64,000 bases of DNA from NCBI GenBank assembly GCA_963930645.1, contig OZ005648.1, positions 193,599,304 through 193,663,303 on the forward strand. Direction: 5' to 3'. The notes below the pieces were generated by a model. That model did no database searches and had not been told where the DNA came from. It was given only the letters and a program-made list of their open reading frames with translations. Position numbers and translations under genes: made by a program. The stretch is from Salticus scenicus. Taxonomy: Eukaryota; Arthropoda; Arachnida; Araneae; Salticidae. Below, one piece after another: positions 33,061-44,984 of the stretch; positions within the stretch are counted from its first letter, which is position 1; the number at the start of each line of letters is the position of its first letter.

Positions 33061-33951
33061 TTGATTATAAAAAGAGTACATAGTTTCATATTTGCCAACT
33101 TGTACTTATTTTCACACCACTTTTTCTGAGTAAAACTCTTCACCTTATTTAATCATTAAAACTTTTAGAAGTTGTATACATTATTCATATTATAAATTTC
33201 TTGTAGCCCCCCCCCCCCGGAAAAAAAAAAAAAAAAAAAAAAAAAAACTTGTTGGCATCTATGTAGAAAATTTTACTTCGTTTAATCAGTGAAAAATATC
33301 ACACACACAAAAAAAAAAAAAAAAACGGTAGCCAAACATTGTAAAAGTTGGTAATTATCGATGTATGTTCGTTATTAAAACGAATAATCACTTACGTGGC
33401 GTCTTTTTATTTATGGTGTATCTATATATACCACCATGTCAGGATTGCACTTTCGACTATGATTATTTATATGATTCTGAATCGTCAGCATGACTCTACC
33501 TTTTTTAAAACTTTTGAAACGTGGTACTAAAATAACTTGTATATACATTTCAAACAAAATGGTTTTAAATCCAATAATTAAATGCAAACTTTTTTTTTCT
33601 TTTCCAGAAAAATAAACATTTTTCTAGAAGGTGATTATAGGAAACATTTTGTTACATTTTTTATAAGCATTAATATAATCACTAAGAGATATTAAATAAC
33701 ATTTGTGGCAGAAAAAATCTTATATGTGTATTTTAATATGTAACCAATGGATGTTGGTAACCCAGATTGTATATTTTGCTGCAAAGATCGGTTTAGTTTA
33801 ACGAACTATTTTTAATCACAATTGTCTTAATTAGATTGGGACCTACTACATAAAGTTCAACCAGTTCGAGTACGAATATCCATACTGAAATTTGTGACAC
33901 CAGAAAACTCAATGCCAGGGTTCTAACAATATAGTTAACAGACGTGGCTAT

Positions 33952-33983
<32 letters not shown>

Positions 33984-34646
33984 CAGTAAATACAATTCCA
34001 ACTTAGCCCTTCAACATTAACTCCACTTTTGAAAATTGCTAAATTAATTTAAAAAGGGTTAGCTGACACATAGCTGATCATAAATATTTAGAAGGAAAAA
34101 ATTAGCACCTTTAAATTTCGGTTTGAAACTTCTTTGTTCTAACCCGATCAAATTAAAACAATAAGTAATTTTAAAAAATATGTAAATTTTAAGTAAACAG
34201 TGTAAATTGTGAAGACTCGCAACTGTTGTTTCAGGTCAAAGAAATTTCCCAGCCTTTAATTAGTTGAAGAATCAAGAGGCCAGTGTATGAGCAAAGCAGT
34301 AATGTGCTTTCATGCTTACTAAAATATTTGAAATGACTCCGTTTGGTTTCCTCTGGAACATCATTTATTTATTTATCGAGAAGTGTTACTACCTACCGGA
34401 CAGAGAAGAAACGAAAATTTATAAATCGATTAAAATAAATAAAAAATAATCAACAATTTTTGCATGTATTTTTTAAAAGGATGTCATATGTTTGGTTTTA
34501 TTGCAAAACCGATGAACGTTAAAGGTTGAACATATAAAAAACTACACACTAATGGAATGATCTACGGCTTTTGAAACAACTATGAGCTGATATAATCTGA
34601 ATTGCTGCCAACGTTTCGTATTTTTAAATCAGATTTTCTTCTTTCT

Positions 34647-34690
<44 letters not shown>

Positions 34691-34877
34691 AAATCGAACT
34701 CATTCAATTTTTAGATTAACACACTGAAAATTTTTAGAAAGAATTTTTGTAAAAATGTCTCCCGGAAAAACACTAAATTTCAATCTATGTCAAAGTTGTC
34801 GTTTTCTAATTTACTTTTGCCACTATTTCTATCATTTCTAGCTTTTTCAGTCGTATTCTTTATGTACTATTAAAAAT
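33061..34877. other. AT-rich DNA with long homopolymer runs
   Basis: C10 plus A25 at 33208-33247, A17 near 33308-33325, about 28 T at 33953-33983, and about 36 T at 34650-34685. A region near 34215-34320 weakly resembles the fold-back repeat at 41.3 kb. No gene seen. Confidence 0.5.
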
Positions 34878-35886
34878 CTGGAGTGACTCCACTCGACTTT
34901 CCGAACATTGAGTAACTAACAGTTTTGTAGATAAAATAAAGAAAGAGGAGTTGCTAAACAAACAAAAAAGAGAAAACCATAACAGAGTGTTTGAGTATTT
35001 TTCTCCATATATCACACGAGGTTTTATTTAATGCTACTGAACTTCGAGCCCTTAGATCATAAGGATAAAGAATTTTTCGTTGTGTCCCTGTAAAAATCTA
35101 TAAATGCTAGATTCACCAAAATGCTTATAGTTAGTGCAACAGTGATTTATAATATTCATACAAATTTTCAGCTCAATTGAATAAGGCGTTTAGATGCTAT
35201 CGCTGGTCTCATAGGCCATAAAGATAAAGAATTTTTCTTTGTCTCCCTGTAAAAACACTGTAAGTGCTAGATTCACCAAAATCTATACAGATTGAGTATC
35301 TGTGACCTATAATATGTGTATAAAGTTTTTGCTCAATTGAATAAGGCGTTTAGATGCTATCGCACTTTTAAAAATTTGGCAAAGAATTTTTCTTTGTGTC
35401 CCTGTAAAAAAAACTATAAGTGCTAGATTCTCCAAAATCTATACAGATTGAGTATCTGTGACCTATAATATGTGTATAAAGTTTTTGCTCAATTGAATAA
35501 GGCGTTTAGATGCTATCGCACTTTTAAGATTTTGGTCCCTTGGCCATAATGATAAAGAATTTTTCTTTGTGTCCCTGTAAAAAAACTATAAGTGCTAGAT
35601 TCACCAAAATCTATAGGGTTCGTACTATGGTGACTTACAATATACGTACCAACTTTCAGCTTATTCGAACAAAGCGTTTAGACGCTAGCGTGTTCACTCA
35701 CAGACATACACACATACATACACACATACATACACACATACATACACACACATACATACATCATCGTAAAAATAGTGAAAACGGACTCGTTGGACCTCGA
35801 AACGTATAGAAACATCAAAATCTCGAATTCGGATTTTTGACATGATTACAATACTTTCCTCACTATAGTGTTCGGAAAGTAAAAAG
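34878..35886 (+). mobile_element. Non-coding element of tandem 173 bp units, copy 3
   Basis: A close relative of 10735-11940: start CTGGAGTGACTCCACTCGAC, end GTTCGGAAAGTAAAAAG, same tail with CATCATCGTAAAAATAGTGA. Internal units begin near 35052, 35214, 35377 (with a short deletion removing the CATAATGAT word) and 35547. A CATA/CA microsatellite is expanded at 35702-35760. The better match between copies 1 and 3 than with copy 2 marks these two as younger. Confidence 0.75.
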
Positions 35887-36567
35887 TGATCAACAATAGC
35901 TACCTAATTTTGATATTAAATAATACTCAAGAAAAGTTCAAAAGAGGAGTTAAATATCCGTAAGAAATACAGGCATTAATTATGGTGAATAACGATAAAT
36001 GCAAATTTCGTAGGCTAACATCGTATATAAAGAATAAATAAAAAAATAATTGGTAAATAAAATAGTAATCGTTTTGGTTCGAAATATACAAAAGCAAAAT
36101 TTTATCAAAAAGAAAAGAAAAAATACGCAAAAGTGTCTAGTGCGTTTTTTGCTAGATATTGGTCTGTGTTTATAGTAATCTTCAACTAAATCTGCTTTAC
36201 AGTAGAAATTTTAATTTAGGGTCAAACCTATTTCCAAACGAAGTTTTGTCAAGTATAAAAACAATGTAAAACTGATTTATTTAACTTGCAGATTATACAC
36301 ACACACACACACACACACAAAAAGGTAATTATTTTGATCTGAAAAATTACTGCTTATATTTATTTTATTAGTTACAAAGTTTTTATATTCATATTTACTA
36401 TGTAAGTGGTATGCAAATATGAACGCCAGGAAATTTCCAATTAAAAATTTCAAAAGTATTTAAAAGAGTCGTTATACAAGTTATGAGTCTGTACTCTCTA
36501 CTCAAAAAACAAAGTTCGACAAATAAGATTTTGTTGCATATGCAATAAATACAGTGATTTCACTGTT
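35887..36567. other. AT-rich intergenic DNA with (AC)n
   Basis: An (AC)n microsatellite at 36297-36319. No gene recognised. Confidence 0.5.
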
Positions 36568-36720
36568 TAATCCGCAGGTCAGCTATGTCAGTTTTCCACC
36601 AGAAATTATATTTTTCAAAGAAAGTTATACTTGAATAAGCTGTTTATTTGAAAATATATAGACCTTTATCTGTTACATAAAATTTCTAGTAGAGGAACGA
36701 CATATCTTACCTGCGGATTA
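36568..36720. mobile_element. Small TIR element (MITE), 153 bp
   Basis: TAATCCGCAGGTCAGCTATG at the left and, inverted, TAATCCGCAGGTAAGATATG at the right. The middle is AT-rich. Target duplication uncertain. Confidence 0.65.
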
Positions 36721-36909
36721 TACAACGAAAATTACAGTACTTTCAATATCATTGCTGTTTTTGCAGACATCTTTCAGGAACATCATAATCAGCCTATATC
36801 TTAATCAACTTAATTTTAATTTTCATAGATGCCAAGCTTCTGGTTTTTCAAAGATAAGTTTACACCGGATTTTTTTTTTTTTTTTTTTTTTAACATTACA
36901 GAAAAAAAG

Positions 36910-36943
<34 letters not shown>

Positions 36944-37145
36944 TATTATTTTAATTTTGTTCGTAAATTCTGGTGGTAGTCTAATTTAATGACTGCAGTC
37001 ATTTTGTGCTTCAAAGGGTTGGCCGTCGAAAATAAATGTGACAAAATCCTATTTAAAAAACTGGTAATAAATATTATAGATAAATAAAAATTTGAAAGCT
37101 ATGAATTTTGTATACAAGCTCCGAAATCTTCTGACACACTCACAA

Positions 37146-37177
<32 letters not shown>

Positions 37178-38340
37178 GTATATCTATATGTATGTATGTA
37201 TGTATGTATACTCTAAAAGTGCAATTTTTATAAATATGAAAATTTAAATGTAGTTGTTTAAAAATACTTTTTTTTTTTTGCTCTTGTTTACTTTCTTACG
37301 TAATTTTTTGTATTATAATTTTAAACATTTACATTAATCTTTTATCAAACTTTTAATGTTGTTTTTCAATTGTCGTTTGCTTTTACTATAAATTGATATA
37401 CATGAAATGTGCAAACCATTTATTTTATTTTATATATTTATTTATATATTTATTTTTTTAAACAATTAATTATTCGATTAATGTACGAAATATACATGGT
37501 TAAGTATATTATTTGCATTTAGGTATTACTAACATCAACCTCGGATTACGTATTTCGATATTTGTTTTTTTCCTTACTGGGATGCCCATATTATCCCCTA
37601 GAAATAATCTGGATTTATACCGAAAATAAAATAAGCTTTCTGAATGTCATACAAGGAAAATTAATCTTTTTAATATTAAATGATTCCTTTTTCTTACTGC
37701 TTTTTTTATGCACTTACTCTTATTCTTATTTATGTTATATTTTCTATACGTAACTTTATGTATTACACAACAGCAAGAAATATATTCTATCGTGTCACAC
37801 ATTAATAATCGTCGTGCCGTTTGCATTAATTTTGAAATTCTGTTTTTCATTGTGTTTGTAATATAATCCGAGGAATAAAATATAATCCACGTAGTATTTA
37901 TTTAATTTTTTTTCTTTCTAACGGGGAAAAAAAAACTGCATTTTTTTAAGTCATTGGAACACATTTAATCTTATCAGTGGCGAACTTAATTTTAATTCCA
38001 AACTTCAAAAACTCACAGCAAAATTTTTTTCACAGTGTTTTACTGTAATAAAAGTGAGGAAAAGCTTTCATTCCACTTAGAAGAACTATATTCGTTTTAA
38101 AGGAAAAACATTTATTTCTTTTGTTTTATGATTATTCGTAAATCCTGGCGGTAGATTATTTTAAAAGAGCTTTCCTGAAATGGTGAAAATTTCCTGTGTT
38201 TCATGAACAGTATGAAACTTTCTATTTTGACAAGCAATATCTCATCAAAATACAAAAAAAAAGTTATCTAACCCCGATAAAATATCAATATTCTTTATCT
38301 CAAATCAAATAAGATGCTTGAAAATGGGTCTTTCATAACA
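36721..38340. other. AT-rich DNA with poly-T and (CA)n tracts
   Basis: T runs at 36869-36890 and 36912-36940; (CA)n with (TATG)n at 37142-37208. CCTCGGATTA (37540) and TAATCCGAGG (37865) are inverted 335 bp apart and may delimit a small decayed element. No gene. Confidence 0.45.
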
Positions 38341-38348
38341 CACTGAGG

Positions 38349-38388
<40 letters not shown>

Positions 38389-38950
38389 GCCTTCATCTAG
38401 AATGAATAAATGGTCATTTTCTAAATCCTTAAACTAGAAATATAGATCTCCGAACTATGCGTATAAGGCACGCCAATATACTGAATAGATGAAATGGTAG
38501 AGAATTTCTAATCTACTCATTTCTAAATGGTGAAACAATATTCTGAATATTCTGAATCTTTTGTATGACGAGAAATTCTCGCTTGATTTTCTAGAATTGG
38601 GTCATAAACCAAGATTATAGCTACTGAATCCCGCATCTTGTATTCACATTTATTTGGAGATATTTTCAAATAGGTTTGTCCTCGAGAGTATAGGCAAACG
38701 CTCAAGAATTCTAATAGAGGTCTCTAGAATTCGCTTTCGAAGGGGACTAGAAAACAATTTATAAGAATGACATGGAACTATTTTTTCTGAGCCACAATTT
38801 AGATTCTAGATGTTAAATACAGAATTTTATCTCAGTGTATTGGCGTGCCTTATACTCATTGCTCGGAAATTTATATTTCTAGTTAGGAGAGATTTGGAAA
38901 AGGACCACCTATTCGTTCTAGATGAAAGCGGTATATTTTTTTTCTCAGTG
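38341..38950. mobile_element. TIR element of about 610 bp with 100 bp inverted ends
   Basis: The left end CACTGAGGACAATATA, an expanded (TA)n, then TATACCGCCTTCATCTAGAA; the right end in reverse complement gives CACTGAGAAAAAAAATATAC then CGCTTTCATCTAGAA. Similarity continues inward about 100 bp (CTAGAAATATA, TATAAGGCACGCCAATA). CACTG ends are typical of Tc1/mariner-derived MITEs, but no TA duplication is obvious. The short frames inside are not genes. Confidence 0.7.
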
Positions 38951-39301
38951 CAAGCAGCGTCCTTAAGTAACATAGAAAGGTACCTTAACGAAGTTAACAT
39001 GTTTAAAATATAGTTAATTTCTTGCTTCAAAAACAACAGAATTCAGAAACAGATTCATTAGAAAAATCAGTAACATCTACGAGCATTACCCTGTTTCTTT
39101 CAATTATTTGTAAAATATTAGCTAACATTATCAAACTTTCACATGCGCTTTATTAATCATAATAAGATACACTGTGACTTTAAAGAATCTCTGCATTCAA
39201 TAGATGGGTTATTCTTTTCCTTTAATTTCCATATATACTTCTTAATAAGACAAGAAATCGTGAAAGTTATTAAAATGAACGCAATTAAAAATTTTATTAT
39301 A
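38951..39301. other. AT-rich spacer
   Basis: Nothing recognised between the TIR element and the Tc1-like element. Confidence 0.5.
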
Positions 39302-40724
39302 CACTGATGGAAAAAAAAATCCTAACACCAGGAAGGAGCTGTGCTAGATAAACGAAATTTGGTAGGCGTGTTTATACATCTGAAAGATGACGTCGATTCA
39401 AATTTCGAGCTACGCGCATAAGTGTGTCGCTAGTTGCGACACTATGAACATGCAAATGAGGTTTGCTTTAAATAAGCGCTGTAAGGTTCGTGATCGTTAT
39501 TTACAGTTGAGATTTGACGTAGTGGGTTAATGTTAGTCAAGGATGCCTCTAAGAAGACGAAGAAGCCATTATCAACAGCTCACTGAGTTTGAACGAGGTC
39601 GTGTAGTAGGGCTACGAGAAGGTGGGTTTTCTTTCCGCGATATTGCAGAAAGACTTGGCAGGAATGAATCCACTGTGCATGAGTATTGGCAGCAGTGGTC
39701 AAGGGAAGGTACTGCCTCAAGAAGACCGGGTTCCGGGCCGCCACGTGGCACTACTGAGAGGGAAAACCGCCGTGTTCGGCGTATGGCTGTGGCTAATCGT
39801 ACTGCGTCTGCAGCTGAAATTCGAGCTGCAGTTGGCACCACAGTGACACAACGAACTGTTACAAATCGGTTATTTCAAGGACAGCTCCGAGCCAGACGCC
39901 CTGTAGCGTGCATTCCACTGACTCCAAACCACTGCCGTTTGCGACGTGAGTGGTGTCAAGCTAGAGCTCATTGGAGGACCGAGTGGAGATCTGTTGTGTT
40001 TTCTGATGAAAGCCGGTTCTGCCTTGGTCGCAGTGATAAACGTGTGTTGGTTAGAAGGAGGCCAGGTGAACGCCTGCTAGCGACCTGTCTGCGGCCTAGA
40101 CACACAGGGCCTACTCCTGGAGTTATGGTTTGGGGAGCAATTTCGTATGACAGCAGGAGCACTCTCGTGGTTATCAAACGCACCCTGACTGCAAATTTGT
40201 ACGTCAGTCTAGTGATACAACATGTTGTGCTGCATGAACAGCATTCAAGGGGGTGTTTTCCAACAGGATAACGCTCGCCCTCATACCGCTGTTGTAACCC
40301 AACATGCTCTACAGAGTGTCGACATGTTGCCTTGGCCTGCTAGATCACCAGATCTTTCTCCAATCGAGCACGTATGGGACATCATTGGACGACAACTCCA
40401 GCGTCATCAACAACCAGCATTAACCGTCCCTGCATTTACCGCCCAAGTGCAACAGGCATGGAACTCCATCCCACAAACTGATATCCGACACCTGTACGAC
40501 CAAATGCATGCACGTTTGCATGCTTGCATTCAAAATTCTGGCGGTTACACCGGTTACTAATGTTCCAACATTTCACATTTGAAATGGCTCTTCTCGCCAA
40601 TGGCTCTACCTGTGATCTTGAAACTTTAATCAATTAAATATGTTACCTAGACAAATGTATTGCTGAAATTTCATTACTGTACAATAATTTTTTCTTGGTG
40701 TTGGGATTTTTTTTTCAATCAGTG
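39302..40724 (+). mobile_element. Tc1-like DNA transposon, full-length, 1423 bp
   Basis: Flanked by the TA target duplication (39300-39301 and 40725-40726). Terminal inverted repeats start CACTGATGGAAAAAAAAATC at the left and, inverted, CACTGATTGAAAAAAAAATC at the right, continuing with C(T/C)AACACCA(G/A)GAA. It carries one transposase gene with a single obvious frame break. Its GC content and preservation stand out from the AT-rich surroundings, which indicates a recent insertion. Confidence 0.95.
39543..40560 (+). pseudogene. Tc1-like transposase (one frameshift)
   Basis: Cut-and-paste transposase acting on the ends of 39302-40724. ATG at 39543 (MPLRRRRSHYQQLTEFERGR). The N-terminal helix-turn-helix (about residues 15-60, RVVGLREGGFSFRDIAERLG) and a second DNA-binding helix region with a basic GRPR-like stretch (RRPGSGPPRG) are present. 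Catalytic triad: Asp in VVFSDESRF, Asp in FQQDNARPH, Glu in SPDLSPIEHVWD. I count 32 residues between the last two, not 34. The frame breaks near 40222-40260: the first frame ends at 40271, and the remainder continues in a second frame from about 40222 to the TAA at 40560 (ending SGGYTGY). A short deletion near CTGCATGAACAG would explain it. Otherwise intact. Confidence 0.93.
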
Positions 40725-40727
40725 TAG

Positions 40728-40815
40728 AATGTACTGGTAATGTAGAATTATTTATTGTAGAATTATTAATGTTAATGTAGAATTATTAATGTAGAATTAT
40801 TAATGTAGAATTGTA
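40728..40815 (+). repeat. Minisatellite AATGTAGAATTATT
   Basis: Five or six imperfect copies of AATGTAGAATTATT beginning directly after the Tc1-like element. Confidence 0.85.
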
Positions 40816-41283
40816 TATTTATTGGTTATTATAGAATGTACTATGTAATATTTATTAAATAGTACTACTTTACAGCTTTTCATAGATTAGTTAAATATTT
40901 TTTACGAAACTTTAAGCTTTAAATTTGTTTTTCTTCGGCTCGAGATTTCGAAAATGATTAGATATATATAATGCTCCTTGTTAATTTGTTTTCATCCAAT
41001 CCTCAAAAAAAAAAAAAAAGAAAAAGAAAAAAAAAAAAGAAAATTTTAAGATTAAAGCTTTTTTTTTAAACTGATGCTGCAGTTGAGGTATATAAAATTC
41101 AATACACACATGTGTTCAGTTATATACAAAAGACACATGGTAAAAATAATAATAATAATAATAAATAATAATAACAATAATAATAATAAAATGGAGCTTT
41201 AAAATAACTTAGAACTGTTTAGGGATTTTGAAATTAGGCATTACGTTAATAAGCATAAAATTCTGAATAAACACATTAAAATG
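40816..41283. other. AT-rich DNA with A-rich and (AAT)n tracts
   Basis: A/G-rich run at 41003-41043 and (AAT)n at 41147-41190. No gene. Confidence 0.6.
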
Positions 41284-41436
41284 CTAGACCTCGCAACAAT
41301 TGTTTCGGGTCGAAAGAAGACACGGCTATTCGTCAGACGAACAAAGTAGGCACGAGTGTTTCAATAAAAAGCACTCTTGCCTACTTTGTTGGCCTGGGTA
41401 AGGGTCGTGTCCCGAAACAATTGCTGTGAGTTCTAA
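41284..41436. repeat. Fold-back element, about 150 bp
   Basis: Inverted arms: CGCAACAATTGTTTCGGG (41292) with CCCGAAACAATTGCTGTG (41412), and nearer the centre ACAAAGTAGGCACGAGTG (41341) with CACTCTTGCCTACTTTGT. The middle of each arm has diverged. Likely a MITE. Confidence 0.7.
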
Positions 41437-41896
41437 TATTTTATGGTGTTTATTCAAAGTTTTGTATTTATTATTTTCAAACGCCAGTTCTGTGGTGCTT
41501 TTTATAACAGGCATTATTTTGTATTACTATTCCAGTAAAAGTAGATTTTTCATTTCAAAAATTACTTTCCATCATGTGAAACACGTTATATGTATAAAAA
41601 TTAGATACTTCATGATAGCACTTGATTTGAAAAACAGTAGAATATAATAAAATCAAAATAATTAATTTCAATTTTCCTTGTCCATTAAATGCAAAAAATT
41701 ATTTTTTTTTTCATTTCTTTTTTATCTTTCATTTCTTTCATTTCTATATATTTTTAACACCTATATAACGCCATAAGACTATTTTTCACACAATCATAAT
41801 TCATGATATTTAAAGTATAATGAAAACAGGGCACCAATCTTAAATTTCGGTCGAATGATCGTACTTTATGTTATTATTTTTATATAAGAAATTTTG

Positions 41897-41933
<37 letters not shown>

Positions 41934-42069
41934 TCTATCTTATACTATTAAGTGAGCAATATGTGTATATTTCACTGATCTCGAAAACGGTAGCTCGGAC
42001 AGTCACGAGATTTAACACAAAGGTGCCCCCCGAAGGGTCATTGTGCACATCGAAGTCAGATTTTCGAAT
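41437..42069. other. AT-rich DNA, nothing recognised apart from a poly-T run
   Basis: A T28 run at 41900-41928. TCTCGAAAACGGTAGCTCGG near 41977 resembles words in the 2.7 kb repeats. Confidence 0.45.
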
Positions 42070-42074
42070 TTCTG

Positions 42075-42670
42075 ATTAGTTTTTTCTTAATTAATTAAAA
42101 TGTAAAAATAATAACCTTCTAATTTCTGATAAAAAAGCCATTTAAATTTTAACATTTTATCCATAATTTAATTGTTTCCAATTTTTTTTTTCAACAAAAT
42201 AATAATAATAAAAAAAAAAAAAAAAAAAAAAAAAAACGTACATTTATTTAAAATGAGGAAAATAAATAAGAAAGATTAGGAAATAAATTAGAAATATCAG
42301 TCGCATCGTTACAAATAAGATAGCAAATGAAAGGGAAAAATTTTGTAAATCCGATGCATTAAACAGCTTATCAATCGGATGATTAGTGTTTTCTTAATTA
42401 ATTAAAATGTGAAAATAATAAGTCATTTAAATTTTAAAATTTTATCCATAATTTAATTGTTGCCAATTTTTTTTTCGACAAAATATTAATAATTTAAAAA
42501 AAATAACGTACATTTATTTAAGATGAGGAAAATAAATCAGAAAGATGAGAAAATACATTAGAAATATCAGTCGCATCGTTACAAATAAGATAGCAAATGA
42601 AAGGGAAAATTTTTGGAAATCCGATGCATAAAACAGCTTATCAATCGGACAATTAGATTTTTTAAAATTA
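42075..42670 (+). repeat. Tandem duplication, unit about 290 bp
   Basis: TTTTCTTAATTAATTAAAAT at about 42081 and 42390 starts two units sharing TTTTATCCATAATTTAATTG, ACGTACATTTATTTAA, GAAATATCAGTCGCATCG and CAGCTTATCAATCGGA. A third start is visible at about 42658. The first unit has an expanded A run (42211-42236). Confidence 0.85.
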
Positions 42671-43700
42671 ACTAAAATATGAATTTTAGGTGGCAACAGC
42701 AGAAGATTGTATGGAAACCGTTAGGAGAAAAAAAATGAAAAATCTGCTTCACATTAAGTCACATGATTTTTAAGTGGGATTAAAAATTGCAGTTTTTTCT
42801 CTCACGAACACAAAAATATAATATACAGCCTGTACCCCACAAGACCAACTTGCATTTCAAATTTCATCAATTATTTTGGTTAATAAACAAAAGTTGTTAT
42901 TATTTTTTTTTTCAAATTAAGTTTTATTCTATCTTCGAAAAGAATTATGTGATCATAGATATAATAATATATGTAGATCTATCATCCCCATATTATCGTG
43001 CAAAGATTTTTGATGCCGAAAAAAAAAGCTTTGGAATCAGCCATTAAGTGGTATTGAAGGAAAAAAGGAAAAAAAGAAGAATGAATTTGAAACTATATCT
43101 GGAGCTTTTCATTCACCTTTAGTAAATAAATTATTCATGAATTTTATTTACTAAAACATTCGTGTGTATTTCCGTGTGTATTCACTCGGGGAAAGACTGC
43201 CATATTTTGGTAGAATCGCCGTCTTTTCCCGAGTGAAAAGGAATCACTTTTTTCTCCCCAATGATCAATCTATATATTATTACTATATCTATGTATGTGA
43301 TACGATACATTAATAATTTGGGTTTTAAAAGTTTTTTTAAATAGATTATTTAAACTCTATGAACCATATTTTTATTTTATCAGTTTCATTAACAGATCCT
43401 GCTGGGCTATTTTTTAAATTTTGGTGTTGAAGTACACCGAACGTTTTTCGACAAGAAATTTAATATAGCAACAGCCATTTTAATCTAAGTAGCGCATCGA
43501 ATATATAAAAACATAAATGATTTATTTTTACACAAAATTTACAGAACAAATGCAGTTTTAAAGATAGGAAATTTATTTCAACAAGCACTATTTTAAACCT
43601 AAAAACCATTAAAAATATAAGCAGAATATAAAGGATTCTTATGTATAAACAAAAAAGGGTCTGGTAAAATTATTAGCAAAATAGTCTTCCCCTTTTCATA

Positions 43701-43736
<36 letters not shown>

Positions 43737-44339
43737 ATCCCTAATATGGCGACAAAAATTCAAAAGCCACCAGTGAAGCAACATAAGAAAGTTGTGCAAC
43801 ACGATAATGTTTACCTATTTATTTATTTTTTTTATATAATAATCATTATGCTAATTTATCATAAAAATAAATGAGCCTCTGTGTGTTACTGCACTTGCAC
43901 GCTGTCGAACAGAAATATTTGAAAAATTCAAATTAATATTTAAATAAATAAATAAAAATATGTTTAATGGAAAATATATATAACCATAAAAAGATTAGTT
44001 GTCTAAAATATGGCAGAAATAGCGCTCATAGCATATTGTTACAAGGTATTAAGTCTTATTGTTACAATGGATTAAGTCTAAAATGGTGACAAAAATTCAA
44101 AAGCCGCCAAAGAGAACTATATTAAGGCTGTACTATCAGGTTTACAACCCATGAATTATATATAAACACAAAAAATTAATTGTCTCATGCGACAGACGTA
44201 GCCGGTCACAGCATATTGTAATATTTGGCGTGAAATTGCTGTCATTTAATGATTGATTGGATAAACAAAATAAACATATGAAATAACGTAAAAGCAAATA
44301 TTATGTTGTCTAAACCCAGTTACATTTGAGTCCAGTCCG
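42671..44339. other. AT-rich DNA with one hairpin and homopolymers
   Basis: A near-perfect hairpin: TTCACTCGGGGAAAGACTGC (43181-43200) with GCCGTCTTTTCCCGAGTGAA (43218-43237). An A33 run at 43701-43733. GACAAAAATTCAAAAGCCAC (43751) and GACAAAAATTCAAAAGCCGC (44088) mark a diverged duplication of about 340 bp. No gene. Confidence 0.5.
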
Positions 44340-44382
44340 AGTTACATGTGAACAACACGTATAGTGTTGTTCACATGTAACT
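44340..44382. repeat. Perfect hairpin, 19 bp stem and 5 nt loop
   Basis: AGTTACATGTGAACAACAC, loop GTATA, then the exact reverse complement. Flanking CCCAGTTACATTTGAGTCC and GGGATTCAAATATA continue the inverted similarity, so this may be the core of a small fold-back element. Confidence 0.9.
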
Positions 44383-44394
44383 GGGATTCAAATA

Positions 44395-44669
44395 TAAAAG
44401 GGAAACTCTAATTTTTTCGATACTATCTATTTCGAAACTGTTATATAATAAGCACCTAAATGGAAGCTTATTGGTAAACTATTGTCGCAGGTAATAGGGA
44501 CAAGCGACCGAGTTGCAGTGGATGACCAAATCGCTGCCGAATGCAGCAGGGACCTGGAGCGAACTTTTGAACAATTTCAGTAATTTATTTTATTTTATTT
44601 TTATAAAGCTATATAGAAAAGAGTTTCCTTTAAATTTAGTGGCCAGCGAAGCGGGCAAAGCCTGCTAGT
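44395..44669 (+). mobile_element. Helentron-like 3' end, copy B
   Basis: Shares a block with 60225-60470: TTTCGAAACTGT, ATAAGCACC(T/G)(A/G)AATGGAAGC, GGTAAACTATTGTC, GCTGCCGAATGCAGCAGGGA, AAAGAGTTTCCTTTAAAT. It ends GCGGGCAAAGCCTGCTAGTA (44651-44670), in which the GC-rich inverted words and the CTAGTA terminus are typical of Helentron-type 3' ends. Confidence 0.65.
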
Positions 44670-44944
44670 ATAACATTAAGTTTACAAGATAATATTACTT
44701 CACAATAAATATATGTTCAGCAATAAACGCAAAAGGAAAATGTATCTTCCTTTTTCAATAATATCCTAAAACTGGGTTACTTAAACTCTTGGAGATTACT
44801 TGAACCTAAAACAATAAAATGAACAATGTCGTTCTTCGCACTGGTTAAGTGAGGTAATACAACTACTTTATATTCTTCGCGGACAAACTGCGAACTAAGT
44901 CAATAAACTAATGCCAACATCGATGTTCAATCACATTATTGTTT

Positions 44945-44984
44945 TTAGTTCAAGTAACCAGGGTACCCTGGTTACTTGAACTAA
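44945..44984. repeat. 40 bp perfect palindrome without spacer
   Basis: TTAGTTCAAGTAACCAGGGT followed at once by its exact reverse complement. A partial relative (GGTTACTTAAACT ... TTACTTGAACCTA) lies at 44774-44815. No function is apparent. Confidence 0.95.

Noticed and set aside
39572..40183. Antisense and alternate-frame open frames in the Tc1-like element
   Set aside because: Shadows of the GC-richer transposase gene.
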